From: Protula sp. h YS-2021
Lineage: Eukaryota; Annelida; Polychaeta; Sabellida; Serpulidae
Assembly (NCBI GenBank): GCA_949752745.1
Contig: OX457031.1
Span: 20,580,199-20,644,198, forward strand
Length of the DNA stretch: 64,000 nt
Direction of reading: 5' to 3'
Under the pieces are notes generated by a model. It did no database searches. It had not been told where the DNA came from and saw only the letters and a list, made by a program, of their open reading frames with translations. Shown here piece by piece: positions 34,090-45,849 of this stretch. Both the position numbers and the translations under genes were made by a program. Within the stretch, counting starts at the first letter, position 1, and the number at the start of each line of letters is the position of its first letter.

Positions 34090-36120
34090 TATATATTTTA
34101 GCAAAGGGTTCTTCCACACGCACAAAAATACCATTGAAAATAGGGCAAACTTTCTTCTTTCTTTTATCACCTTCGGCCACCTGACTTCTTCACAAACAAA
34201 CACATGATATGCTGATCTTTAACCTAAATTTTTCCTATGAAAACAAATACACGTAATTTATATTTATTCCACACAAACAATTACCTAAAATGTTTTTTTT
34301 TATTGTTCTTCTACAATTTGTGTCATTTATTATACTGTGATTTATCCAGGAACTTTTTTTGCTAAGTGCAACCGTGTTGTTGGTGAACCAGGAACTAAAC
34401 AATTGTGGTCTGATTCCCATAATACATGCCGTATTTCGGTATTCTTTCTTGTTATATGGCTTCAAATCTTACCGTGTGCTTTCATAAAGCAACGCTGCCC
34501 AAACAAACTTTCCATAAATAAGCAGATATGATTAAATGAACATGATACACTGTGGATTATTTGTATTTGTATAACAAATATAAGTATAACAAATAAAGTC
34601 ATCTGGGCACAAATAAAAGTAGATAAGTTTGTGTGATTCGTTTTGCTGCTTGTTGTCATTACAACGAATAATAAACAGACAACTACAGCAAAGCAAAGAC
34701 ACTCGAGCTTTAAAGCGTTCTAAAAATACATAATATATAGACATATAATTTATGCTTATTTAAAACGAGAACAGGGAGGTGGTGTAACGGCGGTTGGTGA
34801 TATAAAACATACTTCACACTTGGAACATAACACGGGATAAGGACAAGATGCTTATAGGGGCAAGGCAAATTTGAATATCTATGTTACACAGCTAATTTTA
34901 ATGAAGAAACCAGAGAACGGAGATTTAAATATAAACAGCAACTCTCCCGAGAAAAGGCTGTCAACCAATTATCACACAGTCTAATACATAAGATGACGAA
35001 ATGATGTCTGGGGACATCGTGTGTATTCACCACAGCAAAAAGGTTGTTGACTTGAAAAAAATAAATGACTAAAATATGTGTTTAAATAACAGCATTTCGA
35101 ATGCACGGCTCGTCCTTTGCCATAAAAATTTGCTTCTATTTACTGCTGAATTGGATATAACCCTAATGATTTTTTAATTGCTTCAACCAAATAACTTAAA
35201 CGAGTCGAAAGCGTTTCATATAACGATTGTTAGTTCCGCTCTTTGACAAAAATCAATCGTTCATCTTGTGATCGATAAATAAAACAGATAATTTACCACT
35301 TGAAGGAACTTTTTAAAGCTACTTAAGTGCATTTTTTTCGATCTGGTGTAATGTTTTCTTTACAACGGTGCACCTATTAGTTAACATAGGTGCATTTGGT
35401 TTGGGAGAAAAGTATTTTTGTTCCATATAGCTATATGCATACGGGAGAACCAAAACTCTCACCATACAGAAGGTATCCTGAAAATCACATTATATTTTCG
35501 AAGGGTATGGTAGGTTTACATATCTAATGTATTACTACCTTCTTGTAGCAGTGTAAAATCGAATTACGCACAGTTGAAAAGCCACAAAGTATTCCATTAA
35601 AACTGTCTGAAGTTCAAGAACTTTTTCATAGCAATACGGACATATTTTATTATTGTTAAAATTGCATTTTAACAGACGAACAAGACTACTTTCGAAACTG
35701 AGAGCGAAATTAAACTTGGAGATGTCAATCAAATCTATGCAATAAGCCAAAACTAAATAAAGACAAATAAACACAAATAGCTATATTATGAGAGTTTAAG
35801 TTACATTCATCACCCAAAATATATTTAATTCGGCAATAATGAAAACCACTTTTTACGCAGAACTATAAGAGAGGAGTGGTGTATGTAAAGTGTAGATGTT
35901 TAAATGTGCATGAAAGGCCGATTTATTTTAATAAAAATATTAAAATAAAAATGCCAGAAAATTTCAATTTTTATAATCAAAATCCTATGGGAATGAAGTT
36001 AAAACTTTACATGTTCGTAAGCTAGGCATATCCATTGACCAATTGCAGTATAGCGGAAATATGCCTCGGTCAAGATGTGCAGAACAGGTTCTGGTTCGCA
36101 TTTCCTGCATTGCCTGCATA
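34090..36120. other. No gene recognised
   Basis: AT-rich DNA. The longest frame (35535-35774, minus) has no recognisable similarity. Confidence 0.5.
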
Positions 36121-36148
36121 GACTCCGAATTTTAGTCAGCTGACTGTG

Positions 36149-36746
36149 CCATAGCAGAAATGACCAGTTTTTTGCTTAAGCTAACACTCCCTAGGATAAG
36201 ATTGGTTTGGCAACAGAGGCCATCTCCGAAAGATTTACATAATGCACACACCCATGTACCTCTCTCAACCCACACTCGGTGTTCGACCGTTGCAAAAGAG
36301 GCCGGGATCTGGTACTGGTGCTGAGTAACGAGCATACCCGGAGTGCCAGCACCTGTCGTATAAGGAGTGGAAAGCCATGTATAGCAATCGGGCTAAAACG
36401 ACCACAGGAGACACAGACGCAGAGCTTCATCCACCACTTTCTTCACACCATAGCAGAAATGACCAGTTTTTTGCTTAAGCTAGCACTCCCTAGGATAAGA
36501 TCAGTTTGGCAACAAAGGCCATCTCCGAAAGATTTACATAATGCACACACCCATGTACCTCTCTCAACCCACACTCGGTGTACGACCGTTGCAAAAGAGG
36601 CCGGGATCCGGTACTGGTGTTGAGTAACGAGCATACCCGGAGTGCCAGCACCTGTCGTATAAGGAGTGGAAAGCCATGTATAGCAATCGGGCTAAACCGA
36701 CCACAGGAGACACAGACGCAGAGCTTCATCCACCGCTTTCTTCCCA
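36149..36746. repeat. Two tandem copies of a 299-bp unit
   Basis: Copies start at 36149 and 36448 with CCATAGCAGAAATGACCAGT and end with CATCCACC.CTTTCTTC.CACCA. They differ at only a handful of positions, so the duplication is recent compared with the decayed DIRS element just downstream. No function recognised. Confidence 0.93.
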
Positions 36747-37169
36747 CCAGAGTTTGTTGCGGATAGTATGATTCTGGTTCAAGTATCTACGTCGGTCCGA
36801 GTGGACACTTGGGCGGGGTCCGATTCAACAGTGGCCCAAAAATCCCAAAAAAAACTGAATCAGCCAAAGCCTTTTAAGAAACTGTGCCAGAGTATGATAT
36901 CCTAGAGCGTGACAAAACGCGCGGCCCTACGCAAGTCATGGGCTACTGACCAGTCCCACTATGATGAACATCCTATTTTGGAAGAAACCCTAGAGAACAG
37001 GTGACCATCACTGAAAGGGTGAGCCTTTTCACCAGCAAGGGACTAAGCCTTCTGCCAATGTCTCACGCCCCCAAGCGGAGAACCAAAGCCTGATCTCTAA
37101 CCCCTGTGCTAGAGCCAGGATTGGTACCAGAAACTGTGGTAATCAGAAGGGTCCTCAGGTCTACCACCG

Positions 37170-38110
37170 TCGGATCAGGTGTCCGCTTTGTTGCTGGAAG
37201 ATGACAATGAGCTCCTCCATGCTCACACTCCCCCTTTCGTCCATCCTTCAAATAAAGATGGAAAAAATTACACGCCATCGAGGAATAAGAATGACGTCTC
37301 AAACCGTGCCTCCTCACCAAGACTCGTTCAATGCACTGACCATTAGCGAAGGCACTGCCAGTGTTGTGACTGTTCGCTCAAATTAGTCCAAAAAGATGGA
37401 TATCAGTGAAGGTTCCACGTCATCACAATTTCAATCATCGAAGCACTGTTCTGTTTTACCCGGACCTTACCGCTGGTCCGACGATCAGATGCCGCTGAAG
37501 GCGTTAGAGCAGCCCACCAAACGGACCGTATGGATGCTTCCAGTACGGATCGATTTACATTCCTCTTGTGGAAAAGGATGCCGGGACCATTAAGGCCTGT
37601 AATATCATGTCCTTTAAGGACCATATATTGAAAACATTAAGGAAAAAATGATAGGATTTAGCAAATCGGATTCCTCAAAGCTTTTTGAGTGCCTGTCCCT
37701 CTCGACGCGCGATGTGGTAAAGCTCGACCTTCCTGATTACCTCCATGATATACTTGAGGCGAGACGCTTTCCTCCAGCACTGCTTTACCAGTGTCAAGGG
37801 CCTAAGGGACCTATGCCATGCCCCATCCTCCATATGCTATCCCAGGACTAATGTCCAAGAGGTCACGTGTATCCTTTCACCAACCAGCGAAGAACAAGAA
37901 ATCAAGGCGCAGTCCGTCGGAGCAGCCCAAGAACAGTTTGCAGTTGCAGTCACCCCATCCAAGAGGGCCAAATAAACCGGAAGGACAGCACATACAACAG
38001 TACAGGCTGCAGCCAACCGAAGTACCGCCCAGAGACGAAGGTCTCGTCTCCTGGCGATACTTTTCTTGGCTTAGAAGAGTTAAAAGATTTACTGTCCTGC
38101 AACGCTTGCT
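37170..38110 (+). pseudogene. DIRS family 1 gag-like ORF fragment (plus copy)
   Basis: Contains DSFNALTISEGTASVVTVRS near 37320 and ECLSLSTRDVVKLDLPDYLH near 37690, with a basic, Gln/Ser/Pro-rich tail (KNKKSRRSPSEQPKNSLQLQ near 37890). All of these have counterparts in the minus-strand copy. Broken by stops and frameshifts. The role would be nucleic-acid binding and packaging, inferred from position. Confidence 0.65.
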
Positions 38111-38239
38111 TGCCCACTAGACTAGGCTAGGCAAGTTCTGGCAAGCGGTGAAGAGATGGTTGCTTTCGATGCCTCAGAAACGGATACCCACTCCCTTTTA
38201 AAAGGCGCCTGAGAGCTCAGAAACCTTCTAGATGTCAGG

Positions 38240-39150
38240 GGACCTCCGGGTCAAGGGAGCCATTAGGGAAATGCCAGTAAGTCAGACAGACTACTTCAGC
38301 AGGGTTTTTCTGTTACCCACAAAGTTATGGGGGGGGGGAAGGTTTGGAGACCAGTTATAGAGCTCTCATCCATCAACGACTTTCCTCAAATGACCTTGTT
38401 CCTAATGTACAAGGCTTAGGTCATAAAGAAATTCACCAAGCAGGAATGTGGGGCACGTCAACAGATCTTCACTTTCCCCTACATCATTCAGCCAGAGAAC
38501 AGAAAACTACCTTTCCCATATTAAGCATTAGCGCAGACCATAAAGTTAGTCTTTCAGAGGCAGATAAGATATGCTCTGATTCAAGGAAGATCCCGCAAGG
38601 CCACAATGAAGTCCTACAGACTGCCCTGTCTTCCTTCTTTGGTGGTGACGCAGAGATCATGAACGAGCGAGTACCTTTTTACCCCCGCCCCGGGAAGTAG
38701 AACTCCAGACGGATGCCTCCACAGAGAGCTAGAGAATCCATTGTCAAGGTCAGATGTCAACCTGCACTGGTACAATATCAACTGCCTGGAGCTTCGAGTA
38801 GTCTAGTTAGCCCTAAACAGATTACCCAAACGGCTTCAAAAGTTTTCTAGTACTCCCATATAACTCCACAGCAGTGGCGTATCTAAACAAGCATGGAGGG
38901 ATCAGATTACCTCCAACTGTCAGCCCTGACCTTCCAAATCCTATCTCTGGCCCGACAACACCGGATCGTTGCCGTCAATTGTCAGGGAAACTGAATCTAC
39001 TAGCCAACTTGACCTCCAGAAAGGCCAGGTTGGCTAGTACGTCAATCCCCATAATCCCTCTACACCATACCTGTTCGATAACGCATTACCGATCCAGCTT
39101 CCCAGGTTCATTTCTCCGTGCCCGGATAAAACAGCTTGGACAGTGGACGC
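38240..39150 (+). pseudogene. DIRS family 1 reverse transcriptase / RNase H remnant (plus copy)
   Basis: RT block MWGTSTDLHFPLHHSARE near 38450 is followed directly by thumb/connection-like sequence (HKVSLSEADKICSD, NEVLQTALSSFFGG) without the palm carrying the Y-x-D-D motif. The RNase H start VELQTDASTES near 38700 is interrupted by TAG where the sister copy has Trp. Confidence 0.65.
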
Positions 39151-39447
39151 TCTAAAATAACCCTGGCCCAGTACTCTATGCTTCCTCCCACAAGCAATGC
39201 TTCACCAAATATTACAAATGAACCACAATCTTTACTGCTATTGTTTCACACTGCACAGAAGCTGCATGGTTTACTTAATCTTCCACTGCAAGGTAATCAA
39301 ATCGTTTCCAATCCCTTGCCACAAGGAACTACTATTACAACCCCATTGGCTTCCATCTCTTCACCACTTGCTGAAACTACACCTGTGGTGTCTAACCCAT
39401 CCTTCTGAGAGAGCAAAGGATTCTTTAAGCAATTAGTGGAGTAAACT

Positions 39448-40503
39448 GTGATCAGTCATGAACAATCCTCAGCGCAAGTTTACAGATCACAATGGAATAA
39501 ATTTGCCTCCTGGTGTGGGAAGTCTAAATTATACCTTTTTTCAAGCTTCTCCGCAGTGGTAGCCAATTTCCTGGACTATCTCTTCTCAGAAGATAAACTA
39601 AAGGTAGGGTGCATAAAAGGCTACAGAGCCACCATTGGCTCCAGGCTCAAAGCAACGACAGATTATGACTCAGGGGAAGATATGGCCCTATCATAGCTGA
39701 CCGACTGTTCATTTTAAAATGAACTCCCCTTCCTCAGACTCCAACGTAGCCATATGGGACATCTCCCTAGTTTTACGGTACTTGTGGTGCGCTGACATGT
39801 TTGGGAATGACGCCATTTCTGCACACAATGCCACGGTAAGATTCACATTCTTGCTAGCCTTATCTTCCGGCAAGTAGAGAGGTGAAATTCATGCACTGGA
39901 CAGGGAGGTCAGAAAGGAAAACGGTGAATGGAGCAAGGTCTTTCTCACCCCGAGAGCCGGCTTTATGATGAAGACCCATATTGTCATCAAACGGAGGCTT
40001 TCGAGCCCCCGGCCCTAAAAGAAGAACTGGTTATCGAAGGTCTGATCTCTCTGCGCCCAGTCAAGGCACTACGCCAATGCCTTGTGTCTCAGAGGCATAT
40101 AGATAAGAAAATAAAAAAAGGCCCTCATAATCTCCTGCATGCCTACATTCAATAAGGATCTGTCGAAGCAGACTTTTTTCAAATTACATAAAGAGGCGTC
40201 TTGGAATTCTATGAGAAAGCACAGACCGGCGCGGGCCTTCAGACCAAATGTAAAGTTAAACCCATTGCGTCCGTCAAATTGCCAATTCCTTCGGGGCTCC
40301 CCATAATGTGTCTCTCTCTGATATAACTAAAACAGGATGCTGGTCTTCACCTAACTCTTTTGTTAAGTGTTACCTTAGAGATTTCTCGCAGAATGAACTT
40401 ACCGGCCTTTATTCGTTGGGCCCATTCATAGCGGTAGTAACCACCATTATGGATGGGGGTTTTCTTAAGGGCCACAACAAAGGCTTCAAGGGCAAGAAGT
40501 AAC
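39448..40503 (+). pseudogene. DIRS family 1 tyrosine recombinase (plus copy)
   Basis: An N-terminal core-binding part (VYRSQWNKFASWCGKSKLYL, LDYLFSEDKLKVGCIKGYRA) and a catalytic part (VRFTFLLALSSGK, stop, RGEIHAL around 39875, then KLHKEASWNSMRK and TGCWSSPNSFVKCYLRDF, YSLGPF) lie in order. GEIHAL is the region of the first catalytic Arg, and the SFVKCYL block holds the nucleophile Tyr in this family. Stops and frameshifts make it non-coding today. Confidence 0.75.
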
Positions 40504-40869
40504 GGTGCCCCAAGGCCTCTCCTGTCTTCTCCCTAGAGCCCGGGTGCAAGTAACATCATCGGACTGTTAGTTTTTTACTTGCATAGACGATGCGTTCCGT
40601 TTTCAATGATTATATCATCCTGGAAACTGTTTTCTTAGCGTTTCATGATCACCATGGACCACACGATTCTCATCACGCTGATTAATCCCTTGTTTCTAGC
40701 TCCAAAACCAAAAAGGGGTACATATCCCATACCAGCTGTTCCCGTAGTCCAGTGCCTGCTGTACTAACGATGAGTCGTAGGGACCGGTCCACGACGACTA
40801 TCCAGCCAAGACCATGGAGTCATAATTGTCCAATGTAGCCAGAAAATGACTGAAGGTTTTAACAGTTTT

Positions 40870-41600
40870 AGTATAAATTCAAACTGTATTTGAATTTAAA
40901 GAACATTTGGTCGTATTTTTGCGGTAAAATCGTGTTTCTTCTCAAGAGTTGAAGACTTAGTATTAGCATGTCACCCAACCCATTTCTCTTGTTAAGTTTA
41001 TGGTGATTTATGGGCACTTCAGAGTCAGCCCTCTGTAGTGTCAAGCTCGTTTTACAAAATAAAACGCTGGTATACTTCACATGCGAACAGTCTAGCTGGA
41101 ACTTATCTTGTCCCTAGTAAAGGGGCAATTTTTTTGGGGGGGGGGAGGGGGGAGGGGTTAGAGGAAGGGGATGGATGGTATTATTTTCTCACATCTAAAA
41201 TCTTTAAAAAATTGGATATGCACGGTAACACATATGCTACCAATTACCCCCTCTTCTGCCTCCCTCCCCCCCCCCCCGCCGCCGCTTTCCCCCCTCCCAA
41301 CCGCGGAATACGAACATTCGCACTGAATTCAACCAAGATACTTTTTTGCTTGATTTTTATTTAATGACGTCGAAAAAAATGTATGATTTAACTGACTGAT
41401 GAACGAACAAGTAAAAAGATCTATACCTTCAAGTGTTCTTCAGCGGGGGGTAAAAAAATCGAGTAATGTTTTAACAACTGCAGAAACATAAAAGGATGCA
41501 TTGAGAGTTGAAGAACAATTAAAGCAAGAGATTGAGCGATCACGGCCATTGAAGGCTGTTGCTGAATTCCTAATGCACATTGTGATGTTCTTGCCACTTC
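40870..41600. other. No gene; G-rich and C-rich tracts
   Basis: Contains a G-rich tract (41130-41160) and a C-rich tract (41265-41300). No coding similarity. Confidence 0.5.
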
Positions 41601-41608
41601 GTGAAAAA

Positions 41609-42091
41609 TTAAATACGGCAAACATATCCTAACTTATAAATAGTTTCATTTGCACTGCTGTGTGACAGCCACATGAGTAAGCAACTAGCACTTTCAGGAA
41701 GGATTATAAAAATGAAAAAATAAAGCATGAGGAATAGGCTTTGGTTATCTGAGTGGATATCATTTTGCATAATTGGATTTCTGGGTAAACAGAACTTTTT
41801 TTTATTTATCTCTAAAACAATCAAAATGGAACAGCACTCATTTACATCGTAGCTGATAGAGTTTTTGGGTCGATTCTTTCTCTGGGGTTTTAATTTTTTT
41901 CGTTTTTGAAAGAAAGCTACCTTCACACAGCGAGGAGCACTTTCACCATGACTCACTCTTTCTTGTATATTTTTCCTCTGGTCTACGAAAACGGTGGGAC
42001 GAATGAGGCGAATGAGTTTCATAAGATCTGTGTGTATATTTAATATCTTCTTGGTTGGATGTTCCACTCTATGACTGTGAGAGAAAAGCAA
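41609..42091 (-). other. Unidentified 160-codon open frame
   Basis: The frame starts MLFSHSHRVEHPTKKILNIH, has a basic middle (FFQKRKKLKPQRKNRPK) and a hydrophobic stretch (LFLMLYFFIFIILPESASCL). It matches no family I know. It has no polyadenylation context or convincing splice sites, and the window is AT-rich, so chance is the simplest explanation. Confidence 0.2.
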
Positions 42092-42518
42092 TAGGAAGTT
42101 ACTATGGTCATTTTTGTTTGAAGTTCTATGCCTAATCTTTTCACCATGGACACAGTTATATAATGCTCCTGTGGGTATTTTTTTCCGCCCATGTGAAACA
42201 TTACCTTGAACTTCGTATACCTCCTATATTTTTCAATGTTATTTAATTATTCATTTAATATATATATTTTGTTGAAGTTTGGGATACTGTCTTGTTGATG
42301 CATTTTGTTGAGGAAAATTTTTATTACATTTTAAGACCAAAGAATTACAGTCTAGATTAAATCTGCTCCAACCTGTTTAAAAAAGTAGACAGATGAATGT
42401 TGAAACAAAGAACTTTTATTGTGACCGGGCAGAAAAGGAAACACACTGTTATGTTGCAACAGGCCATTTATTTGAACTGACAAAGCATACTGATGCATTT
42501 TATCAATTTTATAAATTT

Positions 42519-42569
42519 GTTCAGACGCCTCTTGCACATTGTATAGGAATGTGCAAACGGCGTCTGAAC
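42519..42569. repeat. Long perfect-arm hairpin, about 22-bp stem and 7-nt loop
   Basis: GTTCAGACGCC, two mismatched bases, TTGCACATT, a GTATAGG loop, AATGTGCAA, two mismatched bases, then GGCGTCTGAAC. Arms total 20 paired bases around a 2-nt internal loop. It sits 45 bp before a (TA)n tract. Confidence 0.85.
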
Positions 42570-42612
42570 CAAACAAGGTCATTGCAGGTGCAAGAGCCGC
42601 CAAGGCTAAAAC

Positions 42613-42849
<237 letters not shown>

Positions 42850-43009
42850 TCTTAAGGAAAGATGATAGAATAATGGACAGTCTTTTGCGTTGCCTTTCTC
42901 ACATAATCTGGCATGAAACTGCTCAAAGCAAAAAAAAACAAAAAAAAAAAACAAAAAAAAAAAAAAACAAACAAAAAAAAAAAAAAGCAAAAAACAAAAC
43001 AAAAAAGCT

Positions 43010-43910
43010 GTTAATTCGCTCATCTAGAATTTGAATCTCCAGCAGGAAGCTTTTTAAAGCGATTTTAACGGTTGTTTCCGAAAATCCGGCGTTAGTAGCC
43101 CAGTTACAAATCACATGAAGAAATGAAACTAGCATTGTTTTCGTGCCATTCTTCAGCTGTTTGTTAACGAGAAATATTTGTGAAAATGGTAGTTTGAAGG
43201 TCGTGGTGAAGCGGCGCGACAGTAGTGTCTTCGAGAAACGAAACACCAGTAGTAAAAACCTATCGCTGCATTAAAGATATGTTAATGACACACTTATCGT
43301 TTTGGTAGTAAAGAAAAAGAGGTGAATCACAAGACTAAGTTTTTTTCTAATCTTAATACTAGAGCTGGTCTTTGGACAAACCGCTGCCAGAGCACATACC
43401 AAATGCAGACCTGATAACTGCTTATTTAGGGAGGGGGTTAAGGGGAATTCTTCGTTGCTCGGCTGTTGTCTAGCTTTCACTACTGGATGCATACTTAGCC
43501 TATTGCTTATCCAGTTTTGTTAATTCACATCTTTCGCCACCTTCCAGACACTCCGTTAGTTTTAGTAACAGTTACTTGTTCTATATGTGTAATATTCTTC
43601 CATCCTTTATGCGTAATGTTCAAATATATATGTTCTTTAAACATATACACATGACTATTAGTTTTTTTTATATCATTTAAATAATAGCACTGAAATGAGT
43701 ATGCGCATCGGTCTTGGCGAAGGGATCCCAGGATGGTGGGTGGGGTGAGAGGAGGAAGGGGGAGTTACCATCCAGTTCAGGGTGAAACCCGTATTGTAAA
43801 AAATAGCTTAGTTAGGTTACAGTGGGCATTATTGATAGAGGAAACTAACCACTTGCAAATTTGAGTGTTTAATGGATGTTTGCAACGAAAATGACTATAT
43901 TAGTTCCGTT
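43010..43910. other. No gene recognised
   Basis: No supported feature; one G-rich patch at 43735-43763. Confidence 0.45.
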
Positions 43911-43916
43911 CCCAAG

Positions 43917-44050
43917 GCTACCGTAAAGCTACCGTAAAGCGACGGTAAAGCGACGGTAAAGCTACCGTAAAGCTACCGTAAAGCTACCCTAAAGCTACCG
44001 TAAAGCTACCGTAAAGCGCCGGTAAAGCGACGGTAAAGCGCCGGTAAAGC
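43917..44050. repeat. 11-bp minisatellite with two unit types
   Basis: About 12 units, type A GCTACCGTAAA and type B GCGACGGTAAA / GCGCCGGTAAA, arranged A A B B A A A A A B B B. Confidence 0.95.
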
Positions 44051-44394
44051 TTGTAGATTTCTCACAGTCGTTCCTTTCTGTTTTTCAGAAGTAAAACTGC
44101 CTTTTAAATCAAACATGATTTTCAATATATAAACAAATAAGGGTGTTCCTTTGCCCGTCTTCACAATCACCACCTTTTGGTTATTAAAATATTCGTGAAA
44201 TGTGTATGGTTGACGTGTGTGGTAAAACTGTTATCCCGACAAGTGATCCAACAAGAACCTGATCTATTATTTATAAATTAATTTCATTTGGTACTTAATA
44301 TTATTAATCTAAAAAAATAAATTATTTTATTTCACTACAGCTGAAGGATGATGTCGTTGGTATACAGGATATTAACCTCGCTACAAATCTTTTA

Positions 44395-44640
44395 GTTATG
44401 GTAAAAAAATATTTCAATTTTCTTAAGAATAAAACTTCACTAAAATCTGTGCATTTTGTCTCTGTTTCAAACCTAATCAAATCATTCTGCTTTGGAGTAC
44501 CCACGGGTTCTGTTTTCGGACCCATACTCTTCAGTTCGTGGACTGTACATTAAAACACCCAGTACATTTTTTGGTACAGATGTCTAGACTTGTAAATATA
44601 CACTACTGACCTTGATTTAATTATTTACCAATCAGCGGCC
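44395..44640 (+). mobile_element. Non-LTR reverse transcriptase relic (palm fragment)
   Basis: One frame gives SVHFVSVSNLIKSFCFGVPT and GSVFGPILFSS, matching the LINE motif GVPQGSVLGP.LF. Further on, IYTTDLDLIIYQSA matches the position of YADD. A stop and frame changes lie between. CR1/L2-like is most probable. Confidence 0.7.
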
Positions 44641-44649
44641 TTCGTGACT

Positions 44650-45770
44650 GGCACCAGACACGGCATGCAAATTAATATATGAGAAAAAAAAAGAAAATTA
44701 TGTGGGAAAGATTCACAGAAAAACCACTAAAAGTGAGCTTGTGATTTGCTATAAAAAATTATGAAATTAAACTGTCAACTAGTTAATGAAGACTCCGTAT
44801 TATACATAACTGCAGTGGCATAATTATACAATATATAGTAATTACTTATAAAACAGTGTGATGACAAAAACAGAAAGACAAAAAAGTTAATATCATGAAT
44901 TAATAAACAATAACGTCTTGTGATACATTAATATTTAACCCGGCTTTGTGAAAAATTCTACAGAGAACCCCATTGAAGGGAGGCGTCTGTATTAACAGTA
45001 AAGTCTGCCATTATTCAATTCTTAATATTGCAAGATTCTTTCATCAATAAAAAACTGAACTTGTGATATAACCCACTCAATCAGTGAGATCAGAAATTGA
45101 AAGAATAACTACGCTATTTTCTGTGGGTCGTGAGCAGAATTATTTGGAATTCAGCTGGGACTTATTTGGAAATATTTGAAAAAATATACAGTGTTACTGT
45201 TTACTGTTTTTAAATACTGCACACGCGCGGGTGTTTGTGTGTGTGTTTGTGAAATTTTGCTGCATTCCAGTCAATAAATGTTAAAACATTAGTATATAAG
45301 GACAATGCTAGCAAATATTTCGCAATCGTTGTAACTAACTGGACATTTTTTTACTAGTTTGACTGGTGCCTTTTTGTCACATGCTTTACTTTTCGGTGCA
45401 GTTACTCGAGTGACAATATAATCTGCCTGTTTTTTTATGAATACCAAAGAATTGCAAAGCATTAATAGCCTTGATGATTTATTCAGATAAATTACTTTGA
45501 GCTGGTGATGAATTTTTCAGAACTCTATTGTTTTTTTTTGGTCGCATCCGAATGAACACGTACAATGATGGAACCAAACCAGCTTGCGGACTGATCCGAT
45601 AAACCCTCATATAGGACTTCCAGCAGGAGTCTGAAAGCCGATTGCTAGAAGTGCGCAAGACAAAACTCTTATTTTTATTTCAAACTAATTGGTATAAAGA
45701 TATTCTATTACAAACCGAATATTTTTTGCACTCCTTTGCAATTTATAGTTTAGTTTGTTGTTCTGGTGAT
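44650..45770. other. No gene recognised
   Basis: AT-rich DNA with a short (GT)n-like stretch near 45225-45250. Confidence 0.45.
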
Positions 45771-45779
45771 TGATGTAAA

Positions 45780-45848
45780 GCTTTCAGTAGTGAGTAGCTT
45801 TCAGTAGTGAGTAGCTTTCAGTAGTGAGTAGCTTTCAGTAGTGAGTAG
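45780..45848. repeat. 17-bp tandem repeat, four copies
   Basis: GCTTTCAGTAGTGAGTA repeated four times without mismatch. Confidence 0.97.
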
Positions 45849-45849
45849 C

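Larger units (their letters stand above)
36770..40830 (+). mobile_element. Decayed DIRS-class retroelement, family 1, plus-strand copy
   Basis: The protein order is gag-like, reverse transcriptase remnant, RNase H, tyrosine recombinase. Each block aligns with the minus-strand copy at 52.2-56.6 kb: RMTSQTVPPHQDSFNAL vs RMTSQAALPQQDSFIAL, RDVVKLDLPDYLHDI vs RDVVKLSTFLMTSII, MWGTSTDLHFPLHHSAR vs MWGTSIDLSDVYPHIPLHYS, and NVSLSDITKTGCWSSPNSFV vs its counterpart. Frameshifts and stops occur in all parts. The 5' gag with its Cys motif, present in the other copy, is not recognisable here. Confidence 0.85.

Noticed and set aside
44322..44525. Minus-strand 67-codon frame
   Set aside because: The opposite strand encodes a recognisable reverse-transcriptase motif, so this is its shadow.
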